Positions 19,062 through 27,020 are shown, counted from the stretch's first letter. The stretch is 64,000 nt of DNA from Bifidobacterium erythrocebi (GCF_012932675.1 NZ_JAAIIF010000006.1:62001-126000); one strand, 5' to 3'. The notes: generated by a model from the letters alone, not told the origin. Numbers and translations are program-made.

Positions 19062-19784
19062 ATGGCTTTGTATCATGACGAGGGCGTGGTGCTGCGTACC
19101 GCCAAACTCGGCGAGGCGGACCGCATCATCACCCTGCTCACCCGCGACCACGGCAAGGTCCGTGCCGTCGCCAAGGGCGTGCGGCGGGCGAAATCACGGT
19201 TCGGCGGGCGTCTTGAACCGTTCATGCGTGTGGACGTGCTTATCGCCGAGGGACGTACGTTGGACACGATCTCGCAGGCCGAATCCATCTCCGCCTATGC
19301 CGGACCGATCTGCGCCGACTATGATTCCTACACCGCCGCCAGCGTCATCGCCGAGACCGCGGACAAGCTCGTGTCGACCGAAAACGAGCGCATCACCGCC
19401 CAATACCGTCTGCTTGCCGGCGCGTTGAACGCATTGGCGAAGCATGCGCATGCGCCCGGACTTATCTCGGCATCATATGTGATGCGCGCGCTGTCGCTTG
19501 CCGGCTGGACGCCGCGGCTCGCCTCATGCATGGTGTGCGACAGCCGTGAAGTCACGCATTTTTCCGTGGCGGACGGCGGTGCGCTGTGCGCCACGCATCA
19601 TACGCCGCATGCGCAGCCGATCCCGTTGCCGGTACGGGCCGAGCTGGAGGCGTTGCTGGATGGCGATTGGCGTGAGTTGGAGGGGGTGCGCGAGCCCATG
19701 CCGCAGACGCGGGCGATTATCGAGGAATGGGCCGAATACTATCTCGAACGCCCGCTGAGGTCCCTGCGCGTCATGGGCGCGTGA
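19062..19784 (+). CDS. recO: DNA repair protein RecO
   Basis: A 240-residue RecFOR-pathway protein that helps load RecA on SSB-coated DNA. The N-terminal OB fold opens with YHDEGVVLRTAKLGEADRIITLLT. A four-cysteine-type zinc site is partly visible in CMVCDSREVTHFSVADGGALCATHH. GAGGTCGG lies just before the ATG, 9 bp after the upstream stop, which suggests co-transcription with the hydrolase-like gene and uppS. Confidence 0.93.
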   Translation: MALYHDEGVVLRTAKLGEADRIITLLTRDHGKVRAVAKGVRRAKSRFGGRLEPFMRVDVLIAEGRTLDTISQAESISAYAGPICADYDSYTAASVIAETADKLVSTENERITAQYRLLAGALNALAKHAHAPGLISASYVMRALSLAGWTPRLASCMVCDSREVTHFSVADGGALCATHHTPHAQPIPLPVRAELEALLDGDWRELEGVREPMPQTRAIIEEWAEYYLERPLRSLRVMGA

Positions 19785-19840
19785 GATGCCGCGGCGTTCC
19801 GGGCCCGGCTCGTTCCGTTGGACTTGCTACATTGGGGATT

Positions 19841-20632
19841 ATGGCTTTTGAAAACGTCGATTACACTTCGCTGAGCGTTCCTGCAGCGCCTTTTTCCGAT
19901 CCCTCGCGTATTCCGGATTTTCCCAAGAACAAGGTTCCGCGCCATGTGGGCGTGATCATGGACGGCAATGGCCGTTGGGCCCAGCAGCGTGGACTGATCC
20001 GTACCGACGGGCATCAGGCCGCCGAACCGGTGGTGTTCGACACCATCGCGGGCGCCATCGAGGCAGGTGTGCGTTATCTGTCGCTGTACACGTTCTCCAC
20101 CGAGAACTGGAAGCGCAGCCCGCAGGAAGTGCGGTTCCTGATGGGGTTCTCGCGTGACATCATCCATCGCCGCGTCGATCAGATGAACGAGTGGGGCGTG
20201 CGTGTGCGCTGGTCGGGTCGTCGCCCGAAGCTGTGGAAGTCCGTGATCGACGAGCTGGAAGTGGCTCAGGAGAAGACGAAGAAGAACAAGACCATCGATG
20301 TGGTGTTCTGCCTGAACTACGGCGGTCGCGCCGAGATTGCGGACGCGTGCGCGGCCATTGCGCGCGAGGTTCGCGATGGCAAGATCTCCGGTGATCGCGT
20401 GACGGAGAAGATGATCGCCGAGCACCTGTACAACCCGGATATTCCCGACTGCGATCTGGTGATCCGTACTTCCGGCGAGCAGCGCACCTCGAACTTCCTG
20501 CCATGGGAGGCCGCCTACGCGGAGCTTGATTTCGTGCCGGAGCTGTTCCCGGATTGCGGCCGCGAGGTGCTGTGGCGTTCCATCGACCATTACATCCACC
20601 GTGATCGCCGTTTCGGTGGCGTGAAGAAGTAG
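19841..20632 (+). CDS. uppS: Isoprenyl diphosphate (undecaprenyl-type) synthase
   Basis: A 263-residue cis-prenyltransferase making long-chain polyprenyl diphosphate, the carrier for peptidoglycan and polysaccharides. The conserved motif VGVIMDGNGRWAQQRG with the metal-binding Asp is near residues 35-50, and the C-terminal block includes DLVIRTSGEQRTSNFLPWEAAYAEL. The frame is open upstream to 19727, but family alignment favours the ATG at 19841, where TACATT lies 7 nt upstream. It consumes MEP-pathway products, which fits the shared cluster with dxr and ispG. Confidence 0.95.
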   Translation: MAFENVDYTSLSVPAAPFSDPSRIPDFPKNKVPRHVGVIMDGNGRWAQQRGLIRTDGHQAAEPVVFDTIAGAIEAGVRYLSLYTFSTENWKRSPQEVRFLMGFSRDIIHRRVDQMNEWGVRVRWSGRRPKLWKSVIDELEVAQEKTKKNKTIDVVFCLNYGGRAEIADACAAIAREVRDGKISGDRVTEKMIAEHLYNPDIPDCDLVIRTSGEQRTSNFLPWEAAYAELDFVPELFPDCGREVLWRSIDHYIHRDRRFGGVKK

Positions 20633-20737
20633 ACGGTTTCGGGTGGTTCCGGGCTGCTCGGGTTTCATATCCGAGTAGCCGTGGACGCCGCAATGTACTC
20701 CGCAATCGGCAGTCCATTCGGTCGTTTTGCTGCAGTT

Positions 20738-20787
20738 GGCAGTCCATTCGGTCGTTTTCAAACCCGATTTCGACCGAATCGACCGAC
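20738..20787. repeat. 50-bp palindromic repeat, copy B
   Basis: An imperfect copy, preceded by a half unit (20708-20728) that shares GGCAGTCCATTCGGTCG with the left arm. Preceded by GCAGTTGG. Confidence 0.8.
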
Positions 20788-20855
20788 TTCCCGTATTCCG
20801 CCATTCCGCTAAGCCGGTTGCCGCAGGATGTGTGTTCCCTCAGCCTTCCCGTTTG

Positions 20856-20905
20856 CGCTGTCCATTCGGTCGTTTCTGAGCCTAAAAACGACCGAATCGA
20901 CCACC
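20856..20905. repeat. 50-bp palindromic repeat, copy C
   Basis: The left arm TCCATTCGGTCGTTT and right arm AAAACGACCGAATCGACCACC pair with few mismatches. ATTTC follows, as after copy A. Confidence 0.8.
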
Positions 20906-21017
20906 ATTTCTTTCTACCCGCCTGCCAAGCCATGTCTTATTCTGCAGGGTTCCTGCTCTTGCCTCTCACCCGGCATTTTCTGCAATTGGCGTCCTGCTCG
21001 GCAGTTTCGCTACAATT

Positions 21018-21067
21018 GGTGGTCCTCTCGGTCGTTTTCCAGCTTAAAAACGACCGAATTGACTGCC
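21018..21067. repeat. 50-bp palindromic repeat, copy D
   Basis: The arms GGTCCTCTCGGTCGTTTTC and AAAACGACCGAATTGACTGCC pair imperfectly. Preceded by TACAATT, as in the GCAATTGG flank of other copies. Confidence 0.8.
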
Positions 21068-21259
21068 ATTTTCTGTGTTGGGGAGGAGTCGGGCATTATT
21101 CTTCGTTCTTGACTTCGGATTGGCTGTGGCTTTCCTTATCCACCGTTTTCTTATCTCTCTTTATGGGAGAAATCGGTCCAATTATCGGACTATGGCATAT
21201 GGCACAGGATTTTTACAACTTTCCTGCTGTGTAGTCCATTCGGTTGTTACGCCGCAATT

Positions 21260-21309
21260 GGCAGTCGATTCAGTCGTTTCTGGGCTTGAAAACGACCGAA
21301 TCGACTGTC
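21260..21309. repeat. 50-bp palindromic repeat, copy E
   Basis: The arms GCAGTCGATTCAGTCGTTT and AAAACGACCGAATCGACTG pair imperfectly. Preceded by GCCGCAATTG and, 12 bp further left, by a half unit (21231-21248). Confidence 0.8.
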
Positions 21310-21415
21310 ATCTGCCGGATTCCGTCCGAACCGACCGCCATCCGCATTTCGTAACAGCTGTTTATCCACAGTGCTGGTGTTGCCCCGATGCCGCAAAGTC
21401 ATTTAGACTGCGCAA

Positions 21416-22387
21416 ATGGGTGAAAAGGAAAAACATTGTTCGTTAATCCTCCTGATTGCGAAGGCGCAGCAGGAGCGATGCTGCATACGTCCGTTCTGGG
21501 ATACGGATGTCAAGGCCATAGGGCGTCGTGTGAAACGGGGGAGCATGGTGCGGGTGCACCGTGGACTGTATGCGGCGAAGGAGTATTGGGAACGTTTGGA
21601 TCCCCATGAGCAGTTGCGGCACATCATCCGTTCATTGGGACAATGGCATGAGAAATGGGTGTTCTGCGGTGCAAGTGCCGCTGTCATGCACGGTTTGGAA
21701 TGTTCGTACCGGCAGCTGCGTCCGATCCATGTTGCTGTGGATAGGCATCGTCGCGCGAAGAACCGTGCGAACATGCGCTACCACGTGCTGCAGGATCCCG
21801 ATGCCGTGGTTCTGGGCGATACGAACGTCACCTCGATTCCGCGCACGCTGGTCGACTGCGCCGCGATGATGCCGCAGCGTTATGCGATGGCGCCGATCGA
21901 TTCCGCGTTGCGGCAGGAGAAAATCACCAGGGAACAGCTGCTGGCATATGTGGATGCGCTGCCGATGCTGCGCGACAGGGAACGCATTCGTGCGGTGCTT
22001 GCCAAGGGCGATGGTGGAAGCGAGAACGGTGGGGAATCGGAGTGCCGGATTGTACTGGACGAATTGGGGTTTCCGGTGGATCGAATTCAGGCTGAGTTTC
22101 CATGCCTGAGCCATCCCGGTCGCGTGCATAGGGTGGATTTTCTGTGGGAGCGTGATGACGGCACATTGATCGCCGGCGAGCTTGACGGGATGCAGAAGTA
22201 TGTGGATCCATCGATGACATCGGGGCGTACGATTCGTCAGGTCATCGATGATGAGCGTGATCGTCAGCAGTGTTTGGGCAGACGCGGCGTGGATATGGTG
22301 CGCATGTATTACGCGGACTTGGATGATAGGCAGGCGTTGACTCGGCGGTTGGAACGCGCTCGTGTGCCAAGGCGGCGGGCATGGTAG
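21416..22387 (+). CDS. AbiEi-like N-terminal / PD-(D/E)XK nuclease-like C-terminal protein
   Basis: A 323-residue protein. Residues 15-190 resemble the AbiEi antitoxin-like winged-helix region found in many actinobacterial stand-alone proteins (VKRGSMVRVHRGLYAA, then IPRTLVDCAA). Residues 205-305 resemble a DUF559/Vsr-type nuclease fold, with candidate metal residues Asp241 (RVDFLW) and Glu255-x-Asp257 (AGELDG) after an early Glu near 207. No AbiEii toxin partner is next to it. The ATG lacks a clear Shine-Dalgarno and later starts are possible. It is bracketed by palindromic repeats E and F. Function unknown; mobile or defence-related origin is inferred. Confidence 0.65.
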   Translation: MGEKEKHCSLILLIAKAQQERCCIRPFWDTDVKAIGRRVKRGSMVRVHRGLYAAKEYWERLDPHEQLRHIIRSLGQWHEKWVFCGASAAVMHGLECSYRQLRPIHVAVDRHRRAKNRANMRYHVLQDPDAVVLGDTNVTSIPRTLVDCAAMMPQRYAMAPIDSALRQEKITREQLLAYVDALPMLRDRERIRAVLAKGDGGSENGGESECRIVLDELGFPVDRIQAEFPCLSHPGRVHRVDFLWERDDGTLIAGELDGMQKYVDPSMTSGRTIRQVIDDERDRQQCLGRRGVDMVRMYYADLDDRQALTRRLERARVPRRRAW

Positions 22388-22412
22388 CTGCAGGTTCCAT
22401 GTGGCCGCAATT

Positions 22413-22462
22413 GGCAGTCGGTTCGGTCGTTTTCGGGCTCGAAAACGACCGAACCGACCACA
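22413..22462. repeat. 50-bp palindromic repeat, copy F
   Basis: A near-perfect hairpin with the arm GTCGGTTCGGTCGTTTTC, between the convergent AbiEi-like and nucleoside hydrolase genes. It could act as a bidirectional terminator. Preceded by GCCGCAATTG. Confidence 0.9.
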
Positions 22463-22490
22463 TAGATGGGGCTAGGCCGCGCTAGGCATG

Positions 22491-23978
22491 TCAGTGTCGA
22501 GCGCCGGCGATACGGTCCGTGAATTCGTTGATAAAACGTGCGGCATCGACATGCAGTGCGACGTGGACACGAGGCGCATGCGGATCGACCAGCCCTTCCG
22601 GATCCCCGATGGTGCGACCGCGTGTTCCGTGGAAATCGCCGGTCTGCGTTTCGACCTTCATCGGCAGGTCAAGACAGGAGACCAGCGTCGGATCCACGGC
22701 AACGGCTGCGGTCAGCGGGTCGTGCAACGGCATGCCCGCAGAGAAGAGCCGCGCGTCGGCCTTGAGATTGGCGGCGATGGAGAAGTCGGCGATATCGGCA
22801 AGGAATCGCAATGCCTGTGGGCTGAACGGGTGATGCAAAGCCGCTGGTGACGGTGCTGGTGTCGGTTCGGATGCCACGGAAACCGTGGAAACTGCAGAGG
22901 GAGCGGAAGGCGCATCTGACGATGAATCGGCCAAGACCGATGCCGGGCCTATCTCGCCTCGTTCCAACATGTCGGCAATCTCCCTCCAGCGCCGCGTAGC
23001 CGAGCGCCCGAGCAGGCATTGATGCGTCACGTCCAAGCCGACCATGGTGATGTCCGCGCCGGAGTGGAATACACGGTCCGCCGCTTCCGGGTCCTGGATG
23101 ATATTCGTTTCGGCGGTCAGGTCCCAGCAGTTGCCCTCCTGGGTGAGTGTGCCGCCCATCATCACCAGCCTGAGTTTGCCTGCGATGTCCGGCGCGACAT
23201 GTAACGCCGTGTCGATGTCGGTCAGCGGTCCGGTCGCCACTACCGTGACGTCGGTGCCGTATTCGCGGACGGTGTCGATGATGAACCGTACGCCTTCGGA
23301 CACGTCGGTGGAGCCGCCGGCGGACGCGTCGGCAGAACCGTCGTTCGCAGGTCCGCACGCCGCATCGTCGCATGTGACGAACGAAAGCGCGAGCGCGCCA
23401 CCTGCGGGGTTCGCATGCGGATCATGCGATGCGTACCCACCGACGGAAATCAGGCTGCTGATGGTCGGCCCGTCGGCCTTCGTCGAATCCGAACAATCAT
23501 CTGGCGTATCGGCGGGTGGCCGAACAGGCAGATAAGCAGGTACGGACACCAGCGAATCCTGAACGTCCGAGCCGTCCGAATCAACGTTCCCGTCCGAACC
23601 GGCCGAATAATCAACGTTCCCGTCCGAACCGGCCGAATAATCAACGTTCCCGTCCAGTTCATCCATTCGTGCCGCGCGTCCCGGTCCGAATCCGCCCAAC
23701 CCATCCGTGCCATGGAATTGCGCGCAGCCGGCGTCGGGGATGAACGCAGCCGCCCAGGAAGGATGCGTGGCCCCGCGCATCACCGGCACATCGCTGCGCC
23801 CCAGGAGTCCAAGCACATGACGGGTGTTGCGCACGGCGGTGTCGGCGGCTACGTTGCCATATGTGCCGATCACGCCAAGCAGTTCGACATGGCTGTGGCT
23901 GAATGTGGCGAGGTAGGCAAGGGCGAGGGCGTCGTCGATTCCGGTGTCCACGTCAAGGATGAGTTTGCGGGTGTTCAT
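22491..23978 (-). CDS. Nucleoside hydrolase with low-complexity insertions
   Basis: A 495-residue inosine-uridine-preferring nucleoside hydrolase-like protein that would split ribonucleosides or related N-glycosides. The calcium/ribose motif DVDTGIDD is at residues 9-16, and a VVATGPLTDI block and a C-terminal HDPLTAAVAVDP are present. The family is usually about 310-330 residues. The excess is a Ser/Asp/Gly-rich insert around residues 105-230, which contains the repeated 10-mer DGNVDYSAGS, and a second Ser/Pro/Ala stretch near 349-377. AAAGGAAG precedes the ATG. The solute-binding lipoprotein gene lies 100 bp upstream on the same strand. Confidence 0.85.
   Translation of the reverse strand: MNTRKLILDVDTGIDDALALAYLATFSHSHVELLGVIGTYGNVAADTAVRNTRHVLGLLGRSDVPVMRGATHPSWAAAFIPDAGCAQFHGTDGLGGFGPGRAARMDELDGNVDYSAGSDGNVDYSAGSDGNVDSDGSDVQDSLVSVPAYLPVRPPADTPDDCSDSTKADGPTISSLISVGGYASHDPHANPAGGALALSFVTCDDAACGPANDGSADASAGGSTDVSEGVRFIIDTVREYGTDVTVVATGPLTDIDTALHVAPDIAGKLRLVMMGGTLTQEGNCWDLTAETNIIQDPEAADRVFHSGADITMVGLDVTHQCLLGRSATRRWREIADMLERGEIGPASVLADSSSDAPSAPSAVSTVSVASEPTPAPSPAALHHPFSPQALRFLADIADFSIAANLKADARLFSAGMPLHDPLTAAVAVDPTLVSCLDLPMKVETQTGDFHGTRGRTIGDPEGLVDPHAPRVHVALHVDAARFINEFTDRIAGARH
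23581..23655. repeat. 30-bp in-frame tandem repeat
   Basis: Two identical 30-bp units (23581-23610, 23611-23640) plus half a unit (23641-23655) lie inside the nucleoside hydrolase gene. Thirty is a multiple of three, so unit loss or gain keeps the frame. Confidence 0.95.
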
Positions 23979-24080
23979 GGCACTTCCTTTCCGAATCGGA
24001 TTGACGAAAGCGTTGGAAGACGGGCCGGGCGCGGTGTATCGCACACGTTGCGGTACGCCCGGCCGGCTCGTCCGGAAGGC

Positions 24081-25190
24081 CTATTTGAGGAATTCGTCGG
24101 TGGCGAGATCCCTGGCCTTCGGCGCGTTATGCACCACTGTACCGTGCGAATCTGTGTATGCGTCCTCCTTGGCAAGGAAGTCGAAGTACTCCTGCGCGCC
24201 CTTCACGTCGTTCGTGCCGAACGTGAACGAACCATCCTTGATTTTGGCGGGATCACCCCAATAGTTGCCGTCCACGATCGTCTTCATGCTGCGCTTGACG
24301 AACGCCGGCTTCAGATTCGCGTCGGGAGCCTCCTTGACGAGGATCGAGGCGGCGTCGTTCGGGTGCGAGTACGCGTATTCGTAACCCTTTTTGGCGGCCT
24401 GCACGAATTTCCGTACAAGAGTCGGATTGGTGGAGATGGTCTTGTCGTTGGTGATGATGCCGATGGTGTCCGCATTGCCGGGCACGCCGTAGTCGGGCTC
24501 AGTGAAGCAGTTGAGTTTCGGGCCGTACATGCTGGCCTGCACGCCTTCCCACGTGGCGTAGAAGCCGCCGAAATCGGCTTTGCCGCTGGAAAGTGTCTGG
24601 AACGTGGACGTGCCGACGGTCACCTTGTCGAACTCGCCTTTGCCGCCGTCGGTCTGGATCATGCGACGGACCACGGCGTCGGACTCGCTGGAGCCGAACG
24701 TGGCGAACGTCTTGCCGTCCAGATCCTTCGGTCGCGTGATCGAGGTGTTGGACGCCAGCGCGCACCAGATGGCGCTCGGCTTCTGCTGCACCTGCATCAC
24801 CTGCTTGATCTTCGCGCCCTTGACGGCATAGACGCCCACGTTCGTCAGATTCGACAGCGCGAAATCGGCCTGCCCGTTGTTCACCGCCTGTTCGGCTCCG
24901 GCCTGTGCCACGGCCACGATGTCGACGTCGAGCCCTGCCTGCTTGAAATAGCCTTTGTTCTTCGCCACATACACGCCGATATGGTTGGTGTCGGGCGCCC
25001 AGGAAAGCATGAAGGTGACTTTGGTGGTGCCGTCGGTGCCGGTGGCATTGGTGGTGTTTGCCTGACCGCATGCGGCGACGGTCGCGGTCATGGCGATGGC
25101 GGAAAGCAGCGCGAGCAGCCTGCGGACTGCGCCGTGCGTGCGTTGTGGGCTGATGCTGTGGCGAATGTGATGAATGCGGCGAATGAACAT
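24081..25190 (-). CDS. ABC transporter substrate-binding lipoprotein, NMT1/THI5-like
   Basis: A 369-residue secreted lipoprotein. The signal peptide has a lipobox VAAC (Cys at about residue 42 after LLALLSAIAMTATVAAC). The mature part is an NMT1/THI5-like periplasmic-binding domain (VTFMLSWAPDTNHIGVYVAKNKGYF). Relatives bind thiamine pyrimidine precursors, sulfonates or riboflavin; the ligand is not identifiable here. AGGGGAA is about 9 nt before the ATG. No permease or ATPase adjoins it. A SsuC/TauC-type permease is 3 kb away on the same strand, beyond the metK block. No TPP-riboswitch core was found upstream. Confidence 0.85.
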   Translation of the reverse strand: MFIRRIHHIRHSISPQRTHGAVRRLLALLSAIAMTATVAACGQANTTNATGTDGTTKVTFMLSWAPDTNHIGVYVAKNKGYFKQAGLDVDIVAVAQAGAEQAVNNGQADFALSNLTNVGVYAVKGAKIKQVMQVQQKPSAIWCALASNTSITRPKDLDGKTFATFGSSESDAVVRRMIQTDGGKGEFDKVTVGTSTFQTLSSGKADFGGFYATWEGVQASMYGPKLNCFTEPDYGVPGNADTIGIITNDKTISTNPTLVRKFVQAAKKGYEYAYSHPNDAASILVKEAPDANLKPAFVKRSMKTIVDGNYWGDPAKIKDGSFTFGTNDVKGAQEYFDFLAKEDAYTDSHGTVVHNAPKARDLATDEFLK

Positions 25191-25344
25191 ACTGATGATT
25201 CCCCTGAATCCTGCTAAGCGATCGTTCTCTAGGGATGCGCTGCGAACGGGAATCGGGCAGAAAACGATACGACAGGGCCCAGCCCCGTTCGTCCAATGCC
25301 CCCGGCGAGCCGGTTTGCCACACACTGGCTGAACAGCGCCACCC

Positions 25345-25350
25345 ATTATA
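25345..25350 (-). promoter_or_regulatory. Candidate -10 box (TATAAT) for the solute-binding protein gene
   Basis: TATAAT on the minus strand about 155 nt before the ATG. The -35 region is poor. The long leader could hold regulation, but no known riboswitch motif was recognised. Confidence 0.45.
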
Positions 25351-25413
25351 CGGTCCGGTGTGACGTGGGGGAGAGGAGACGCTGGCAGTCCTTCCGTCCG
25401 TTGTGCCGCAAAT

Positions 25414-25463
25414 GGTGGTCGGTTCGGTCGTTTTCGTACTCGGAAACGACCGAACTGACCGCC
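25414..25463. repeat. 50-bp palindromic repeat, copy G
   Basis: The arms GGTCGGTTCGGTCGTTTTCG and GGAAACGACCGAACTGACC pair with few mismatches. It lies at the left edge of the sORF/methyltransferase/metK block, between divergent genes. Preceded by GTGCCGCAAATGG. Confidence 0.9.
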
Positions 25464-25666
25464 AAGTGGCAAATTCGGGTGGTGGGGCGAAATAGTTTAT
25501 ATTTATCTAGCAATTTCTGTTATAAATAAATGCAAATAAACATCGTATAAAAAGAAATTATATCCGCGTGGTTGCGTCGCAATTCGATGTCCGTTATGGT
25601 TGGTCGTGGGGCTAGAGCAGTTGGATGCCTGGTTCACCATCAACATCAAGGAAAGGAGTCCGAACA
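25464..25666 (+). other. AT-rich leader region before the Met-rich ORF
   Basis: About 200 bp, strikingly AT-rich at 25490-25565, with several TATAAA-like hexamers (25521, 25546) that could be -10 boxes. No gene is seen. Confidence 0.6.
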
Positions 25667-25780
25667 ATGTCACGTATGACGATGATTTCCAATGAAGGAA
25701 ACAAGTGGATGTGTTGTATGAAGGATTCCATGATGATGTCCATGATGTCCATGATGTCCATGGAATGTATGGCTCGCTGA
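25667..25780 (+). CDS. Methionine-rich 37-residue peptide (leader or precursor peptide)
   Basis: A short ORF of 38 codons with a strong ribosome-binding site (AAGGAAAGGAG, about 8 nt before the ATG). The peptide has 14 Met and 3 Cys in 37 residues, with a WMCCM motif at 14-18 and a core MMMSMMSMMSM at 22-32 encoded by tandem ATGATGTCC units. It is too short for standard gene callers. A hairpin begins at its stop codon, and a SAM-dependent methyltransferase gene follows 267 bp later, then metK. It could be a Met-sensing attenuator leader, a modified-peptide precursor or a metal-binding peptide. The reading frame is clear; the function is unknown. Confidence 0.6.
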   Translation: MSRMTMISNEGNKWMCCMKDSMMMSMMSMMSMECMAR

Positions 25781-25831
25781 GTTTGGAATAAACTCGGGAA
25801 AAGAGCCTGAAATCAAGCCTTGTGGCTTGGT
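25777..25831 (+). promoter_or_regulatory. Tandem hairpins after the Met-rich ORF
   Basis: Hairpin 1 pairs 25777-25784 with 25790-25797 (8 bp, 5-nt loop) and starts on the stop codon. Hairpin 2 pairs 25812-25819 with 25824-25831 (8 bp, TTGT loop) and is followed about 10 nt later by TCTTATTTTA. They are candidate attenuator or terminator structures. Confidence 0.5.
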
Positions 25832-25980
25832 GATTATTGGTCTTATTTTACTGTGCGCAGCACTGGGTGCCGTGTCGCTATGAGGCGTTCCGCGACTGTA
25901 TTGCCTGCCGTCTTGTCCGTATTCCACTACGGTGCTGCGCATTGCTTTCGCTATAGAAATACGAAATTTTTTATTAGCGT

Positions 25981-25996
25981 TAATTGTATACAATTA
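25981..25996. promoter_or_regulatory. 16-bp perfect palindrome, operator-like
   Basis: TAATTGTATACAATTA, 52 bp before the methyltransferase start, in an AT-rich stretch that also offers -10-like TATACA. It may bind a dimeric regulator such as a GntR-type protein. This is inferred from symmetry only. Confidence 0.5.
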
Positions 25997-26047
25997 TGTT
26001 TTTTAAGAGGGAAAAAGCATACTTATTTTCGTTGCAAAGGATAATCT

Positions 26048-26800
26048 ATGACTACTGATGGCGCGAATGACGGATTCGAATACCACCGTTTCGAACGTCA
26101 CTATACGGAACGACCGAATATCACCGAATCCCGCCTACGTCTGTTATGGTCCGCGCTGACCACCAAGGTTCCGGGGCGCACGCTTTCGATCGGTGCGGGA
26201 ACCGGCGATGTGGAGGAGAGCCTACGCGAACGGTACGGTTTCACCGTCGACGAGATCGTGGAGCCTTCGGACGCGCTGTTCCCGGCGATACAGAGCAAGG
26301 GGTTCCACGCGTGGCATGGCATTGCGGAGGAATACCCGTATGAGAAGGAATCCTTCGACACCATCTACTACAACGGGTCCAGCCATGGATTCATCGACGA
26401 TGAGAACTTGGAGGAGACTTTCCGAAAGAACTTCGACGCGCTTCGCCCCGGCGGGCGTCTGATTCTCTCCGACGTTCCCAAGGAAAGCACGCTTGGCATT
26501 CTGCTGTTCACGGTGTATGAGCACCCCGACCTCGACCGCAGCCCGTATGCCGACCTGCTTTCCGGCACGGCGTTCTTCGACATCGCACAGGGCAAGGAGC
26601 CGACGTATAAGCCGAACTGGCATGTGACGACGTTCTACATCGAACTGCTTGAACGCATCGGTTTCGTCGATCTGCAGTTCAGGCAGACGGTACTGGCGAA
26701 TTCCACGTTCCAGAACGATGCCGTCGAGGACCCGGTTGCCGGCTATACGCAAGGCAATTACGTGGCCATCATCGCCACGAAACCGGCTGCCGCGCACTGA
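26048..26800 (+). CDS. Class I SAM-dependent methyltransferase
   Basis: A 250-residue protein with a Rossmann-type methyltransferase core: motif I TLSIGAGTGDVEE near residues 41-53, an acidic EPSD loop near 72, motif IV-like FDTIYYNGSSHGF near 103-115 and the post-motif LRPGGRLILSDVP near 131-143. The substrate is unknown. AAAGG lies 7 nt before the ATG. The gene follows the Met-rich ORF and precedes the SAM-VI-like leader and metK, so it sits with the gene that makes its cofactor. It may act on the Met-rich peptide, on a metabolite or on neither; only its position suggests a link. Confidence 0.85.
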   Translation: MTTDGANDGFEYHRFERHYTERPNITESRLRLLWSALTTKVPGRTLSIGAGTGDVEESLRERYGFTVDEIVEPSDALFPAIQSKGFHAWHGIAEEYPYEKESFDTIYYNGSSHGFIDDENLEETFRKNFDALRPGGRLILSDVPKESTLGILLFTVYEHPDLDRSPYADLLSGTAFFDIAQGKEPTYKPNWHVTTFYIELLERIGFVDLQFRQTVLANSTFQNDAVEDPVAGYTQGNYVAIIATKPAAAH

Positions 26801-26940
26801 CGGGCCGGACGTTCGAGAACATCCGAACAAATCCCAACAGCGACTCGGCCATATGTGACCGAGCCCCAGGCCGGCGTATGCGCACAGGCACTCGCCGCCG
26901 CCGATCATTGCAAAACCGTACAACTAATATTCGCCCGCGA

Positions 26941-27020
26941 CCGGTCATGACCATGGAGGCCGCCCGGGCGCCGATCATACGGGCCGTGCGATAGGGCATG
27001 GCCCATGAAAGGACAACAAC
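26941..27020 (+). promoter_or_regulatory. SAM-VI-like riboswitch upstream of metK
   Basis: The leader just before metK has features of the SAM-VI class described from Bifidobacterium metK leaders: GCGATA near 26988-26993, then ATGAAAGGA covering the ribosome-binding site. A P1-like pairing of GTC (26944-26946) with GAC (27012-27014) and CATGG (26952-26956) with CCATG (27003-27007) would bury AAAGGA. An alternative GGGC-ATG-GCCC hairpin (26994-27004) competes with it. Translational repression by SAM is expected. A covariance-model check was not possible. Confidence 0.65.

Larger units (their letters stand above)
20633..21415 (+). other. Gene-free region with palindromic repeats
   Basis: 783 bp with no convincing gene. 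It holds a hairpin just after uppS (20653-20679, 9-bp stem), repeat copies B to E, and two half units at 20708-20728 and 21231-21248. Base composition is richer in AT than the flanking genes. Open frames here are made by the repeats and have no coding signs. Confidence 0.75.

Noticed and set aside
20818..21234. ORFs in the repeat-rich intergenic region
   Set aside because: They cover palindromic copies, lack ribosome-binding sites, and resemble no family.
23581..23655. CRISPR-like repeat
   Set aside because: The units are directly adjacent with no spacers and lie in frame in a coding region.
25191..25410. Possible TPP riboswitch before the NMT1-like binding protein
   Set aside because: The CTGAGA and GGGTGC-type core elements are not present.
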